Source: Populus alba (lineage: Eukaryota > Streptophyta > Magnoliopsida > Malpighiales > Salicaceae). From it: a DNA stretch of 64,000 nucleotides. The stretch covers positions 13,872,889 through 13,936,888 of the forward strand of contig NC_133289.1 in the NCBI RefSeq assembly GCF_005239225.2, written 5' to 3'. Below are positions 44,846 to 56,679 of the stretch, piece by piece; position 1 is the first letter of the stretch, and each line of letters opens with the position of its first letter. The notes under the pieces are model-generated. The model saw nothing but the letters and a program-made list of their open reading frames with translations, was not told the origin of the DNA and did not search any database. Position numbers and translations under genes: made by a program.

Positions 44846-46325
44846 CTTGCTCGTCCTCGAGAAAGGATAAGTAAAATCAAATCGAAGTTAAATTAAATCA
44901 AATCACTATGACTAATCTCCTAATCTTCCATCAATATCCAAGAATATATGCATTATAAACAAGAATAAAATCAAGAAGGATAAATAGTATAAATTTTCAT
45001 GAATTTATTTACATGCAAACTTCAAAACTCAATTAATTGTCGGGATTTAAATGAAATCTATGTCATGCCAAAGTGATAGGTCCTCTCGTTGATATACACT
45101 CCAACACTCACATATTTAGGGCTTATGTGTTTAAATCTCTCAAATTCAATCAATGAATATGTTCTACCATAAGCTTGCTCTTCAATCTCATCTCCATTAC
45201 TAACATATTACAAGCAATGCACGAATCTAAAGGTCTTATTTCTGGTTGTAATGGGGCTAAGGTTAAGGTGAGGTAAAAGAGAGTAAAAGAGAAGGTTCAA
45301 ACCAAAGAAAGTAGAGCATTCTAAAAAATGATATTTCAAACAAGATATTCCATCAAAGCACATAAATTTTCCATCTTTAATCACCAATACTTAACTTCTT
45401 TTGATTTCAAGCTCTTTCAACATAAAATCTTAAGAACATAAAGGAACACTTCTTTCTTTCTTTCTTTCTTTCTTTCTTTTTTTTTTTTTGTTTTTTTTTT
45501 TTTCACTTTTGGCAACTTGCCCATATTTTCATCAAGCATCACTTCTTCTTTCTTTTCACATAATTTCCAACCATAATTCCATAAGATATCAAAAGTATAT
45601 GCTCTACTAATCCTTGGCCAGGGGAAAAGGAAAACATATAAAAAGTTAAGGCTTATACATGAATAAAGCAAAGAAACGATAAACAAGCTCAAAAGGGGCT
45701 CACTAAAGATAATATGCTTTAGGTTGGCTTTTTGGCTCAAATGGTTAAAATTCCTAATGCCTTTATCATCTTCATGTATATATGTAATGCGAATGTAATC
45801 TCAACAAGATATGAAGCAAGTTCTAGAGATATATATCATTGAAAGAATGCAAACTCAAAGAATATAATGTTGAAGGCTCAAAAGCTTACATTGGTATAAC
45901 ACTATAAAGTCAACATGGCATATTTTCAAAGTTAATCCCTAAACCAATTAAACCTTAAAATTTGCATGCATACTCCTTCATTTGATTTATATCTTCATCT
46001 ATCTCAATTAATTCTCATTCATAATACTCATATTCTCAAAAATCAATGGGAGTTAAAAAGATCAAACACAATTTTATTTTTTAAAGAACAACAAAGAAAA
46101 CTAAAATAAAAAAACCAAAATTCTCCCAATACCCCCACACTTAAAACACAACATTGTCCTCAATGTTGAAATAAAAGCAAAGGACTATAGGAAAATGACA
46201 AAAGTAAAATGCGAAAAATAAAAGATAAGGGAAAAAGAAAGCAAATCTGATTTTTTTTCTTTTATGTTGGGTTGCCTCCCAGTAAGCGCTTTTGTTTTAT
46301 GTCATTGGCTTGACATGTGGCATGC
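44846..46325 (-). other. Non-coding region between Athila integrase and 3' LTR
   Basis: Athila elements have a long region here that in some copies encodes an env-like ORF; I see no such ORF with a supported domain. A (CTTT)n tract lies at 45446-45480. The conserved phrase GCTTACTGGGAGGCAACCCAA (minus, about 46265-46285) is present, as usual for this lineage. Confidence 0.6.
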
Positions 46326-46690
46326 TCATTCTTCATAGATTGGTTCAGCTAACTCTACAGAAGCGGTAAGTTCTGCCGTCCAACCTTCATAGAAAGGTTT
46401 CAAATGATGCCCATTGACCTTAAGTACTTTGTTGGTTTCTAAACTTGTAATTTCAACTGCACCATAAGGAAAAACATTAGAAACAACAAAGGGTCCAATC
46501 CAACGGGAGCGCAACTTTCCAAAAAAAAGTTTCAAACGCAAATGATAAAGAAGGACTTTGTCTCCAACATTAAACTCTTTTCTTATAATCATTCGGTCAT
46601 GGAGACTCTTAGTTTTTTCTTTGTAAATTCTTGCATTCTCATAAGCATCATTTTGTATTTTTTTCCAATGTAATTCCAATCTTTTTGGGC
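46326..46690 (-). pseudogene. Integrase C-terminal fragment of the Athila element
   Basis: The minus strand reads NDAYENARIYKEKTKSLHDR, FNVGDKVLLYHLRLKLFFGK and LRSRWIGPFVVSNVFPYGAV, then VNGHHLKPFYEG. This is the integrase tail of Athila elements (LRSRWxGPF is diagnostic). Upstream it joins directly to the first residues of RT in another frame, so the catalytic core is absent. Confidence 0.88.
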
Positions 46691-47649
46691 ACCAAAAGGA
46701 TAGGCGCCACCCAATCACTGTCCGTGATAGGGTAAAGGACTCTTGCATCATTGGGAACAATTTGCAAAGCTTGCAAATCCAATGTTGAATCATGTATGTT
46801 TTGGGGAACACATATGTGCCTCTCCATCTCTTCTATCTCGGTAGCATCATAGCCATATCTCAAAGCTACTCTTAATCCATCCTCATAATCAAAATCAAAA
46901 TCTTGTTGCACACACTTATCAACTTGGTTAAAGTATGTGATAAAATAAACATTACTATAAGGATATTTCATTGCATCATGAAAATTAAATTCAATCTTTT
47001 CATCTCCTACTTCCATAGACAAAGTATCCTTACCACAATCAATATTTGTATTAGCAGTTTTCAAGAATGGTCTCCCAAACAATATAGGAGTGCTATTTGA
47101 TGAATCACAAGAATCATGCTCCATATCAAGAATATAAAAGTCGCATGGAATGACCAAACTATCAATCTTGACTAGGACATCTTCTATCACACCAAATGGG
47201 TAAACAAAACTATGATCCGCAAGTTGTATTACAATGCTAGTTTTATTCAAAGGCTCAAGACTAAGAGAATCATAAACATGTTTGGGTATAACACTAATGG
47301 ATGCACCTAAATCACACAAGGCCCTTTTGAAACTAGCATTACCAATAACACATGGGATAGTAAACGCACCTGGGTCCTTTTGCTTCAAAGGCATATTCTT
47401 TTGAACAACAGCAGATACAACTTCACCCATACTTACCATTTCATGACCTTTCAGTTTAAAAGCTCTCTTGGTAGTACACAACTCCTTTAAAAATTTGGCA
47501 TACTTAGAAATGTGTTTGATAGCATCAAGTAAAGGAATGTTGAGTTCTACTTTCTTGAAGACCTCTAAAATCTCTTTTTCTTTGTCCTCTTTCTTTGACC
47601 TATAAGAACTCACAGGAAAGGGTGGAATTGTTTTAAAACTGGAATTCAT
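46648..47649 (-). pseudogene. Athila protease and RT start
   Basis: 333 open codons in the same frame as gag. After a linker (IPLLDAIKHISKYAKFLKEL) comes the aspartic protease: CDLGASISVIPKHVYDSLSL (catalytic D of DLGAS), SLVIPCDFYILDM, TPILFGRPFLKTANTNIDC. The last part, SDWVAPILLVPKKIGIT, is the very start of RT. It is then fused out of frame to the integrase tail at about 46670. Confidence 0.9.
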
Positions 47650-47733
47650 TAAGTGATGAGTTACCTTTGGAGTGTTGGTCTTTGTTTTAGTTTATGGAGA
47701 AGGAGGATATTCCTTCTTTGTACTCAATTCAGT

Positions 47734-49185
47734 TTATATATCTTCTTCTTCCTCCATCTCAATTTGTTTTAACCTTTTCTCTTCAAGTTCTTTCCCACTT
47801 CGCAGCATGATCGCACTAACATTCTCTTTTGGATTCAATGCTTGGGAGGGCAATTTTCCATTCATTTGTGCTTCCAATTTCCCCACATTTGAAGCTACTT
47901 GTCCCATTTTCTTCTCCAAGTTGTGAATACTTGACCTTGTTTCCTGTTGAAAAGACATGACATTTTGTTGTAAGGTCACAGTGTTAGAAGCCAAAGTTTT
48001 CATCATCTCACGAAGATCATCACTGGATGACGACCCCCTAACATTGGAGTTTGTGAATGGAGGAGGCTGTCTTCCTTGATAATTCTGTTGGGGCTGAAAT
48101 CCATTGGGATGGAATTGTCGGCCTTGATTGCCTTGTTGAGGTTGGTTCTCATACCGTAGGTTAGGATGATCTCTCCATCCAGGACTGTACGTGTGGGAAA
48201 AAGGATTATACTTACGCTGAGGCTGTCCATTAAATGCTCCATCAACTGCATTAGCTTGTTCAATGTAATCTTCTTGCATTGTTGGGCACATATCTGAAGT
48301 ATGTCCTTGTAAGGAGCATATGCTACAAGCTTTCACCTGTTGTACATCGCCATAAGCCAAAGAACGCATAAGAGAAGTAAGATCATTAACTTTATTCTCA
48401 AGGTTAGAAATACTTACCTCATTTACTCGTTTGTTTGCGAAGTCTGCTCGCGTGCCAAATTGTTTCGAGTTGGCTGCCATATTTGAGATCAATTGGCGTG
48501 CAGCCTCGGGTGTTTTATCTACTAATGCCCCTCCACTTGCAGCATCAATGATACTACGGTCAGTAGGCATCAATCCTTCATAGAAATATTGAATGAGCAA
48601 TTGATCAAGTATTTGATGATGAGAACATTGAATACACAGTTGCTCAAATCTTTCCCAATACTCGGAGAGTGTCTCTCCATGAGATTGTCGAATCCCACAT
48701 ATTTCTTTCCTTATGTTGGCAACTCGAGATGCTGGGAAATACTTCTCAAGAAAGATCTTTTTCATGTCATTCCAAGTTCCAATTGAACCTGGGAGAATGG
48801 AGAAAAGCCATACCTTTGCTGCCCCTTTTAAAGAGAAAGGGAAAGCTTTCAACTTAACCTGTTTTTCATCAACTCCATTCGGTTTCATGCCAACACAAAC
48901 CATATGGTACTCCTTGAGATGAGTATGAGGATCTTCTCCTGCAAGACCATTAAATGTTGGTAGCAAATGTATAAAACCAGATTTGAGCTCAAAGTTTACA
49001 CTATTGTCGATGTTTATGCACAATGGCTGATTTTCCACGTTAGGAGCAGCAAGCTCCTTGAGTGTTTGTTGTCGTGCATTAGCCATGGTGTTGAGGCGAG
49101 CTTCCTTTCGTAACCTGCATAAAGTTTTTTCTATTTCAAGATCTAATTGCACTTGACTTTGATTAGTAGAACGGGTTACTGGCAT
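47734..49185 (-). pseudogene. Athila gag
   Basis: 483 open codons from MPVTRSTNQSQ. Gag core: FIHLLPTFNGLAGEDPHTHL, FPFSLKGAAKVWLFSI, FLEKYFPASRVANIRKEICG, GETLSEYWERFEQLC, FYEGLMPTDRSIIDAASGG. A CSICSLQGHTSDMC zinc knuckle follows at about residue 300, then a Gln/Pro/Asn-rich stretch and a coiled-coil (NLEKKMGQVASNVGKLEAQM). TAA at 47734-47736 and a second stop near 47694 separate it from the protease, which continues in the same frame. It is the longest open frame in the window. Confidence 0.92.
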
Positions 49186-49557
49186 AAATCATAATAAAAA
49201 AAAAAAATCAAAAGAAACTAACCACACAAGAGATCGAAAACAATGCAAATTGTACGAAAATCTTACGTTAGAAAACTAAAACTGCCAAAAAAAACCTAGA
49301 AAACAATGGAATTTGGCCTCAATAGGGTGGGGCTAGTGGTTTACCACAAGTCCTGTTTAGAACGTTGTTTCCCTTCAGAAAACAAAAGGCCGATACCTAA
49401 TTCCACAAACAATTCTGTTTTGAACAGTACTGCTACCGTAAGTAAACAGTACCGCCGCAAGAAAAAATTATGTTTCTCTTTTTTTTTTCAGAAATATAAA
49501 TAACAATCATAGCAACTAAAAATAACAGTACTAGCACAAGAATCAACTAAAATTACT

Positions 49558-49575
49558 TCCCCGGCAACGGCACCA
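49558..49575 (-). promoter_or_regulatory. Primer-binding site, Asp tRNA
   Basis: On the minus strand TGGTGCCGTTGCCGGGGA, one base different from the standard Athila site TGGCGCCGTTGCCGGGGA (complement of tRNA-Asp). It lies 5 bases inside the 5' LTR. Confidence 0.88.
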
Positions 49576-49580
49576 AAATT

Positions 49581-51201
49581 TGTTGCGATGTCGCGGTCGC
49601 ACAAATTAATTACCCTAGCTTCAAACACAACACACAAGATAGTATAGAGCAAGCAAGGGATCGATCCCACGAGAAAGATTTAGTTCAGATTTTTATGCTA
49701 TACGTTATGCAGTTTGGGGGGAGTTTGGATGTTATCTAGGCTAAAGCAAAAGAAAATAGAAAACTATCAAACAAAATTTAATAAAATTAGAAAATTATCA
49801 AGAGAACAAACCTTGGTCACAAGCACACATCCACCTATAGAAATCATAACTGATCCTTGAAACGAAACTCTAGTTTATATTCTGAATTTTTATCTTTTCT
49901 TAACATTGGTTAATTAACGGATCCACCGTATAACTAACCCTAACCAACAAATAATCACAGTGTCCGCACTAATGATTTAATCCAATGGCAGCCTTAAGAT
50001 CTAGATAAATTCATTAATCTTAACAACTAAGTTGTCTGCTTATGTTGCTTTGATCGAATGTTCTCCCTAAGATTAATAACGTAGATCCGCTACAATTATT
50101 AAACTCAGTTGCTTCACAAGTTCATATACCACAACTCCGGTTTTGATATCAAACTTAGCAATAAACTGTCTACAATAATAACTTAGAGTCCGCTCTAGCA
50201 ATTAAAATAAACAATCATAGGAAAAATAAGCATAAGAGAACAAACATATTCATCATGTAAACTGAAAAGAAAAGGTAAAATAGATCTCACAGTTCTTGAA
50301 ATCCGAAGGTTTCCGTGTCCTTGCAACCAAGAAAATGAGTTTAGCCTTGCATGTTTTTTGAACAACTAATAAAAAAGATGGAAGAATGCATGATTTAGGG
50401 TTTCTTAGAGTAGGGGGCGTTTTTCTCCTCTTGGGTGGCTGCCCCCCTTCTCTTCTCTCATTCTTTTTATATGCTAGGAAACCCTAATCTCTATTTTACA
50501 ACATAGTCCTCCCTTAAGTAGACAATTTACATTTAAGTAGTTCAATAACTATTTTCCTAAAAAAGAAGAAATAGCTTTGCATGAAATCTTCAAGCTTTGA
50601 CTTAGAGGAGCTACATTGCTGAAATAAAAACTTGGATGTCGGTTTAGATGCTTCGGAATGTAATTTGGACTCATTTCTTCACGAAACCTGTTTGCTGGCA
50701 TAATTCAGTTGTCATCTTTGAAAAATCATATCTCCCTCATATGACATCTTTTTTGGCTGAAATTTGGAGCGTTTATAGGCCTTTGAGTCAGGAATCCAAA
50801 ACAATTGAGTTTGCATCAATTGGACTTTTGTAGCTCTAGATATTCAAGTCGGAATAACCAAAGGTCAACACTGGCAGATTACGAGATTTGACTTTGAAAG
50901 CTGCGATTTCCATGCTTTTCCTTATTTTATTGTCTTGCCTTAGATGTCCAGAAAGGTATGGATGTTAGCTTTTTAATGCCACTAGAATCACTTGATTTCG
51001 ACCTTTAGAGCTCACGTTCTGCACAAAACATCGACTAAACGTCAAATCTGCCAATTACCTTCAATTTACTCCTTTTTGCATCTTTCATCCAAAAGTGCCT
51101 TCAAAACATAAAACAAAGAATATCAAGGCATTTTATATATAAAACATAGGCAAAACACTAGTTAAATGTGGGTGAAACTATCGAATAATATGGTTGCATC
51201 A
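49581..51201 (-). repeat. 5' LTR (right) of the Athila element, 1621 bp
   Basis: On the minus strand it runs from TGATGCAACC at 51201 to GCATCGCAACA at 49581. It is the full-length copy; the left LTR is a shortened version. The last 5 bases of flank, 51202-51206 GCAAG, complete the target duplication. Confidence 0.92.
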
Positions 51202-51206
51202 GCAAG

Positions 51207-51291
51207 AAACATAATACCAAGTGGAAGGGGTGGGAGGTTTCCTACCACTTCCAGAGCTAGAGAGCAAATCACTCAGATAAACCGATACAAC
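51207..51291 (-). mobile_element. LINE 3' region, part 3 (upstream end of fragment)
   Basis: On the minus strand GTTGTATCGGTTTATCTGAG, CTCTAGCTCTGGAAGTGG lead into TTTCTTGCTGATATTTTAG, which is completed at 43615 downward. Together the three pieces make a LINE fragment of about 1.1 kb. Confidence 0.5.
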
Positions 51292-51410
51292 AAGAGTCCA
51301 TTTGAAAACAATAACAAATCAATACTTTAAAAATATTAAAAACATATTAATTTGAAGTTAATAAAAAAAAAAAAAATATTTTTTTCAAAAATACTTTTGA
51401 AATGCATAAA
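51292..51410. mobile_element. MITE-like element, short version of the common family
   Basis: GAGTCCATTTGAAAAC at the left and CTTTTGAAATGCATAAATAAACAAGAG at the right, with an A/T-only centre. The right end resembles, inverted, the left end of the copy at 3036 (TTTGTTTATGTATTTTAAAAG). Confidence 0.5.
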
Positions 51411-51780
51411 TAAACAAGAGTCTCCTTAATAGTACTACTAAGAGCCCATTTGAAAACACGGGTTAACTCGCGTTTCTAAAAAAATTAAATTTTTTTGTTA
51501 AAAATTATTTTTTTTATATGTTTTGCATTGTTTTGATGCGCTGATCTCAAAAATAATTTTTTAAAAAAAAAAAAAAATATATCATTTTGATACATTACGA
51601 CATGAAAAGCACTTTGAAAAACAATTACAGCCACACTCTCAAACATGTATTAAAGTAAAAACCACCCTCCTTGCGTGTGTCTCATTTAAAAATTAAGATA
51701 TCAACAACAAGCTCTTCACCTTATATAATTCATTCATAAGACTACCCTCTCTCTCCTAGGCGCTAACACGTTTACTTTTG
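51411..51780. repeat. Second copy of the gypsy-spacer flank (compare 37165-37317), interrupted by a MITE
   Basis: AGTCTCCTTAATAGTACTA at 51411 matches 37174 onward; after the MITE, AAAGTAAAAACCACCC, AATTAAGATATCAACAACAA, ATTCATTCATAAGACTACCC match 37201-37290 in the same order. The LINE and both LTR elements lie between the two copies. Confidence 0.75.
51440..51648. mobile_element. MITE-like element, common family, copy 4
   Basis: Starts AGAGCCCATTTGAAAAC; centre TTTTGATGCGCTGATCTCAA; right part GCACTTTGAAAAACAATTAC and AGCCACACTCTCAAACATG. The best-preserved copy for defining the family, and it lies cleanly inside the duplicated flank, so its insertion post-dates that sequence. Confidence 0.7.
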
Positions 51781-52247
51781 ATAATTAGATTGTAAGTGTT
51801 ACATTTCCCATTATACACTACACTTCTATCACATTGCCAAGGCTTTACTAACTATATACGACATGTATCCAAAGACACTAGATCACACTAAACATTATAA
51901 AAATACTTATTTCCTATAAAAAATAAAACCATCCATCAATTATATATGATTTATCTTGCTTTCTCAATTCAAAGAGGTCAATTTATAAGGCTTGGGGTGG
52001 TTGTTTGTTTTAAGCTATAACTTATTTATCATCTTTTCTAACACCATATTCTAACAACAACAAATGTAAATAGTTAGGTTACATGCTTTCTCTTTAATCA
52101 TACATATCATACAAAAGATGCTAATACACAACCAATCTTAACATGAATCATCCTTAAGAGTTAGTAGACTATTTCAAATGACTAAGGTAGAACTTTCTAC
52201 TCTATAAAAAATCTCTCTACTATCCTTATCATAAACATAGGCTTTCT
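51781..52247. other. No recognisable gene
   Basis: AT-rich DNA; probably the continuation of the old gypsy element's 5' part, but no protein motif can be read. Confidence 0.4.
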
Positions 52248-54952
52248 TGTTGCATGTGAGTGGCGTTGCGAAGATTATTCTTCTGAGTCAGGATTCTCAT
52301 ATGTTAATGAAAAAAACAAGAAATTCTTATCCTTTATCATTTAAAAAAAGTTTGAAGTCGCTACCTAGTATTTTGATCACTAAGAGAACTAACTGCTCTT
52401 CAAAGTTTGAATAAAAGGACTGATTGTGTATAAGGAGTATGTATCACTCCTAGTATACCCTACCTAAGATAAGTTGCATTATTTATTTGTCTTATTAACA
52501 AGGCACTATTATATTTCTTCTAATCGTTTATCTGTTTAATGGTGAAAAGTTGGTCCACGCTGGTAAAGTAAACCATGACTTTATGGGTTAAACCTAGCCA
52601 TTTTAGAGTCCAAACATATTTTTATAATTATTTTTTTTAATACCAGGAATATGTCTTACATATAAGTTTGCAATCCTTGATATCAAAATAAATAAATTAT
52701 GTTTTTGGTGTATTTAAAATATAGACCAAGTTCTTATAGATTTAATAAACTTGTTATTAAATCCAAAAATGCATGTAAGAAAGATTTATATAAAAAACTA
52801 TTTTTCTTAAATTTTGGTATTTAGAAAGAATGCTAAATCATGCCATGTATTTCTTATTTTTATTATTTATGCAAGCATGATTTTTATTTGAGAGACTTGA
52901 CCATATGCAATAAAATATTTGAATGTATTTTTTGAAAGAAAAATTTTGTTGTTTTTACTAAAGGAGACAAATTTATTTAATAATGAAAAAACATCTTGTA
53001 TGTAGGTCATAATTTCAAGTAATAATTATGAAAGTGTAAAAATAACGTGAAAAACTCAAAATTAATTCCAAAATGATCTTCCAAAACTTTGAAAATTTAT
53101 TAAAATTAGACTAAGGCCATGTTTGGCAAAACACAATAACATGTTTTAATCAAACTATTTTAATCTAGATATCAACTCAAAACGAACTATTTATTCATCA
53201 TTCACCAACTTAATATACCAACAAAACCAAAAATCAACCAAAATCTTGTTAGTTTCATGAACTTCATTAAATAGCATATTATTTCAAATCAATGAACACA
53301 AACTCAATAACAATCCATGAATCAATATTTAATATTCCAATAGAAATCACAACCCTTAAAATAAGCTCACAATCCAACACAAATTACCAAATCATCTTAA
53401 ATAAATAAATAAATAAATAAAACACATATCAATCCAAACCAATAATGTCCAAACAATATAAAAATTATACATAACAATTAGCATTTTATCCCAAAATTCA
53501 CAACAATTTAGCAATTTAAAAAAAAATTTGAGGTTATGGATTGACCATTCAAGGCATTTGACATATCCAAAAAGTGCTAGATACCAAGCCTAGAGACTGT
53601 AGGATGTACAAAAACATTGACAATGCATAACCTCCACGTGTCGCTACCACTGAGAGCATGTGGGTTCACATGCCACCATAGAAACCAAAAAAAAAAAAAG
53701 TGGATCTAGAGTGGTTTCTCCTCTCTTTTGTCCTTAGGTGGGCGATAAGACTAAACAATACCTGCAAAAGAGAAAACTCCACAAACAAACAATTTTATTT
53801 CTTCCTCTTCTCTACAAATTTGCTTCTCCACTACAGGTTTTGGCTACTCATCAGTGTTAGGCTGCTACTTCTGTCACTTTTATGGGTGAAAAAGTTGTTT
53901 GAATGGATGGTCATGGAAGCTTTTGGCTGGGGGAAAGATAATGTTGATTTTGGGGTTTAAGCCATGTGGGGAAACTGGTTGATCTTGTTTGACTAGAGAT
54001 GGCTATAACTGGAGAAGATGATGGGTTTATAGTTGAAGGTTGTGATACTATTGGTTTTGCTTCTATGGTGAAAGGCTTATTTTGGTTTAGATGGTGGTGG
54101 CGACTTGTAGGTAGGATGTGGAAAGTTGGTGAGGGGGGTTGTTACGGGGACTGTTGGAGGAGGAGCAAACGACGTTTTAGGAAATGGGTTAGAAGTGCTA
54201 ATGAGTTAGTTTGGATCAATGATATTTGGGTGGTTTCCATTAAGGTTTGTCACCAACGTTGATGGAGGCTGAGGTCATTATTTTGTTTTTTTTATGTATG
54301 TAAATTGGTGAAGGTTAACATGCATCATTAGGGAGAAAGAGCTTTATTGTTCTTTTCTTCTTGAAAATATAAGAGTCTATGTTGCTAACATAGGGTCATA
54401 TTTTTTATGAATTCTTTTTATCTTTTTATCTTTACAGAGAGTGTGTAGTGAAAAATATTTGATTGATTTGTGTGTATGTATATATTTTTTTTTTGTTAAT
54501 GCTCTAAGTAATTTCTCCTCCTCTTTTATGTGTATATAACCACCTATTTATACTACTCAAAATATTCTTTTCACCTTTAGTTTTTACAATCTTCCACACC
54601 CATTTATAATTTTCTTGATTTCTCTAAAAAATCTTACTACCTTCTAGCTTCTAGTTTATAAATCCCTCTCTTTTAAAACAACATTATGCAATTCACAACT
54701 TTTTTTTCTAAATTGGGCCTTATTATTTTTAATTAAAAATTTTCTTTTTTGCTTGATTTATTTTTTCTTCTCTTTTTTATTTATTTTTTTGAAAATTTAT
54801 CAATATCAATAAGAGAGATGATAAAAAAAAAATTATGAAATGGCCAAAAATTGACCAAATCACATCAAAATTGTATCTTTTTTAAGAATTTGGTATTTTT
54901 TTGTATTTTTGGAGAAATTTTTAAAAAGAGAGTAAAAAGTTGGGTTATGACA
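52248..54952 (-). mobile_element. Probable solo LTR, 2.7 kb, minus orientation
   Basis: On the minus strand it starts TGTCATAACCCAAC at 54952, the same first 13 or so bases as the LTR of the gag-only element. TATAAATA lies at 54552-54545. Near the other end is the shared module CTTAGGTAGGGTATACTAGG...CAATCAGTCC...ACTAGGTAGCGACTTC (about 52490-52354). The candidate end is TGCAACA at 52248. Flanks (TTTCT, TCTAT) do not form a convincing target duplication. The two plus-strand frames at 53700-54262 fall inside it and show no domain. Confidence 0.55.
54545..54552 (-). promoter_or_regulatory. TATA box of the minus-strand solo LTR
   Basis: TATAAATA in GTAGTATAAATAGGTGG, 400 bp into the LTR. Confidence 0.5.
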
Positions 54953-56679
54953 TCTATAATGGTTTACTCTTCTCTACTTATATTCTATTAATATTTTCTT
55001 ACTCATGTGAGTCTCTAGCTTACAACACTCAATATCACAATGCCTCTACTCACCATACATGTAACATTGAATAGCAAAATCAGAACCTTGACATGTGGTT
55101 CGCTAATGAGTAAGTTTAGGTTTACTAGTTAACCATTAGTTATTATTTCCCACACCTCTAGAATTTTAGTTTATCCAAATGCCTCTAGCTCCTCTAACTT
55201 ACTATATCTTTATGGTTTAAACTCTTTGATAGGCATCATTAATTATCCATAATGATTGTAAAAAAAAAAATAGGATATATTGTAACCAATTCAAATATCA
55301 CGCCACCAACTACTTTTTTTTATCTCTTATAGGTTATTTCTGGCCACCAACTAGTAGAGATTTATAGTGTATTCATCAATAGATCTCATTCCTTGTTATA
55401 ACATATAGAGTAATTGGTGATAGGTTTGAATGTATATGAAAATAAAAAAGTGATCCTTTATCTTTTTCTCCATTTTCATTTAAACAAAAATCTTAGATTT
55501 TCCCTACCGCTTACGAACCATTTTTAATTTTTCCTACCATGTAAAAGCTCAACCCTTTAATATGGTATAGAAACTTATACTTAAAAAATCATTTCTAGTT
55601 CATGCACCCAATTAACAAATCCCTTAGCTTATAGGGTGCCTGTAAACTCAAGGAGTTCTACTTGAAAACCTGAGTTTTATGGTATTCAGCATAATCATAA
55701 GGTTATTTTCTTTGCTCTTGTATATGCTATATGTTCTCAAAATGAATGTAGAGTTATGATCACTCATCTCATGATCCTTTAGAACCTAATATGCCGAATA
55801 CATTCTATAACTTGCCTTCTTTTATACAATAACCATGTCTTCCTCTGTGACATCTAATCATGATTATTCAATAGCATAACATAAAAATCACTAGGATCAT
55901 TGGGCTCTAATACTAACTAACACATGTTTAACTAAATAAATTATGAATGAAGGATAACAAAAGGAAAAAAATAAAAACAAATAAAACTTTTATAAAAGAT
56001 CCAAGATTAAAAATTAGAAATCAAAAGACTAAAAACTAAAATTAAAATATCAAAAAAAGACTAACCTATTATAAACCCCAAGAAAAATCAAGGTTGGATT
56101 AAATTAAAGAAAATAAACTAAATTAAAAGTTGTGGAGTGAAATTATAAGAAAAGAAAAGAGGTATAACTTAATTATAAGAACAAAAAAAGATGTGGGGGC
56201 AAAAAAACAATAAACTTAAAGAAAATGGAGGCTAAATGCAAATAAGAATAATTATAGAGTATAAATACTCATCTTCTCACCAAAAATCTGTAGCAACCAT
56301 AAGGAAAGAAAAAAAGAAGTTTTTGTATCCATTTTTGCAAATCAAGAGAGAAACACCAAAATTTCAAGAACCCATCCAAGATTAAGAGTTATAGGTAGAA
56401 TAAACACTAGTGGGCAAGGGATTAACAAGAAAATTTAAACAAGAAGAGAAAAGGAGAGGGCCAACTATCACTAGAAAGAAAAGGAGGGAGTTGAAGATTG
56501 AAACCTTGATCCTTATCGGGTAAGGTGTTCTGAACATGGTCTTACGAGTTGTTTCAAAGTTGATTATAAATTGATACCTAGATGTTGAATTATAGATTAG
56601 CGTTCTTAGACTTGAATTGAGGAAAAAGTATTAGTTGCTAAAATTAAATAACTACAGGTGCTGTGTGTAAATGGAAAGG
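54953..56679. other. No recognisable gene
   Basis: AT-rich, with A-rich stretches at 55920-56300. No domain or transposon boundary recognised. Confidence 0.4.

Larger units (their letters stand above)
43616..51201 (-). mobile_element. Athila-type Ty3/gypsy element, 7.6 kb deletion derivative
   Basis: LTRs at 43616-44826 and 49581-51201, a perfect GCAAG target duplication (43611-43615, 51202-51206), an Asp-tRNA primer site, gag-protease typical of Athila, and a long non-coding 3' region. RT (beyond its first residues), RNase H and most of integrase are deleted; the integrase C-terminus remains. The LTR edge of the left copy is altered (TT instead of TG). It cannot encode its own replication enzymes. 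Confidence 0.92.

Noticed and set aside
45417..45740. 107-residue minus frame as a possible Athila env-like ORF
   Set aside because: It ends in poly Lys from a (CTTT)n tract and shows no signal peptide plus transmembrane arrangement convincing enough for env-like.
53700..54262. Two plus-strand frames, one Trp/Gly-rich and one Leu/Phe-rich
   Set aside because: They lie antisense inside the probable solo LTR and have low-complexity composition; no family recognised.
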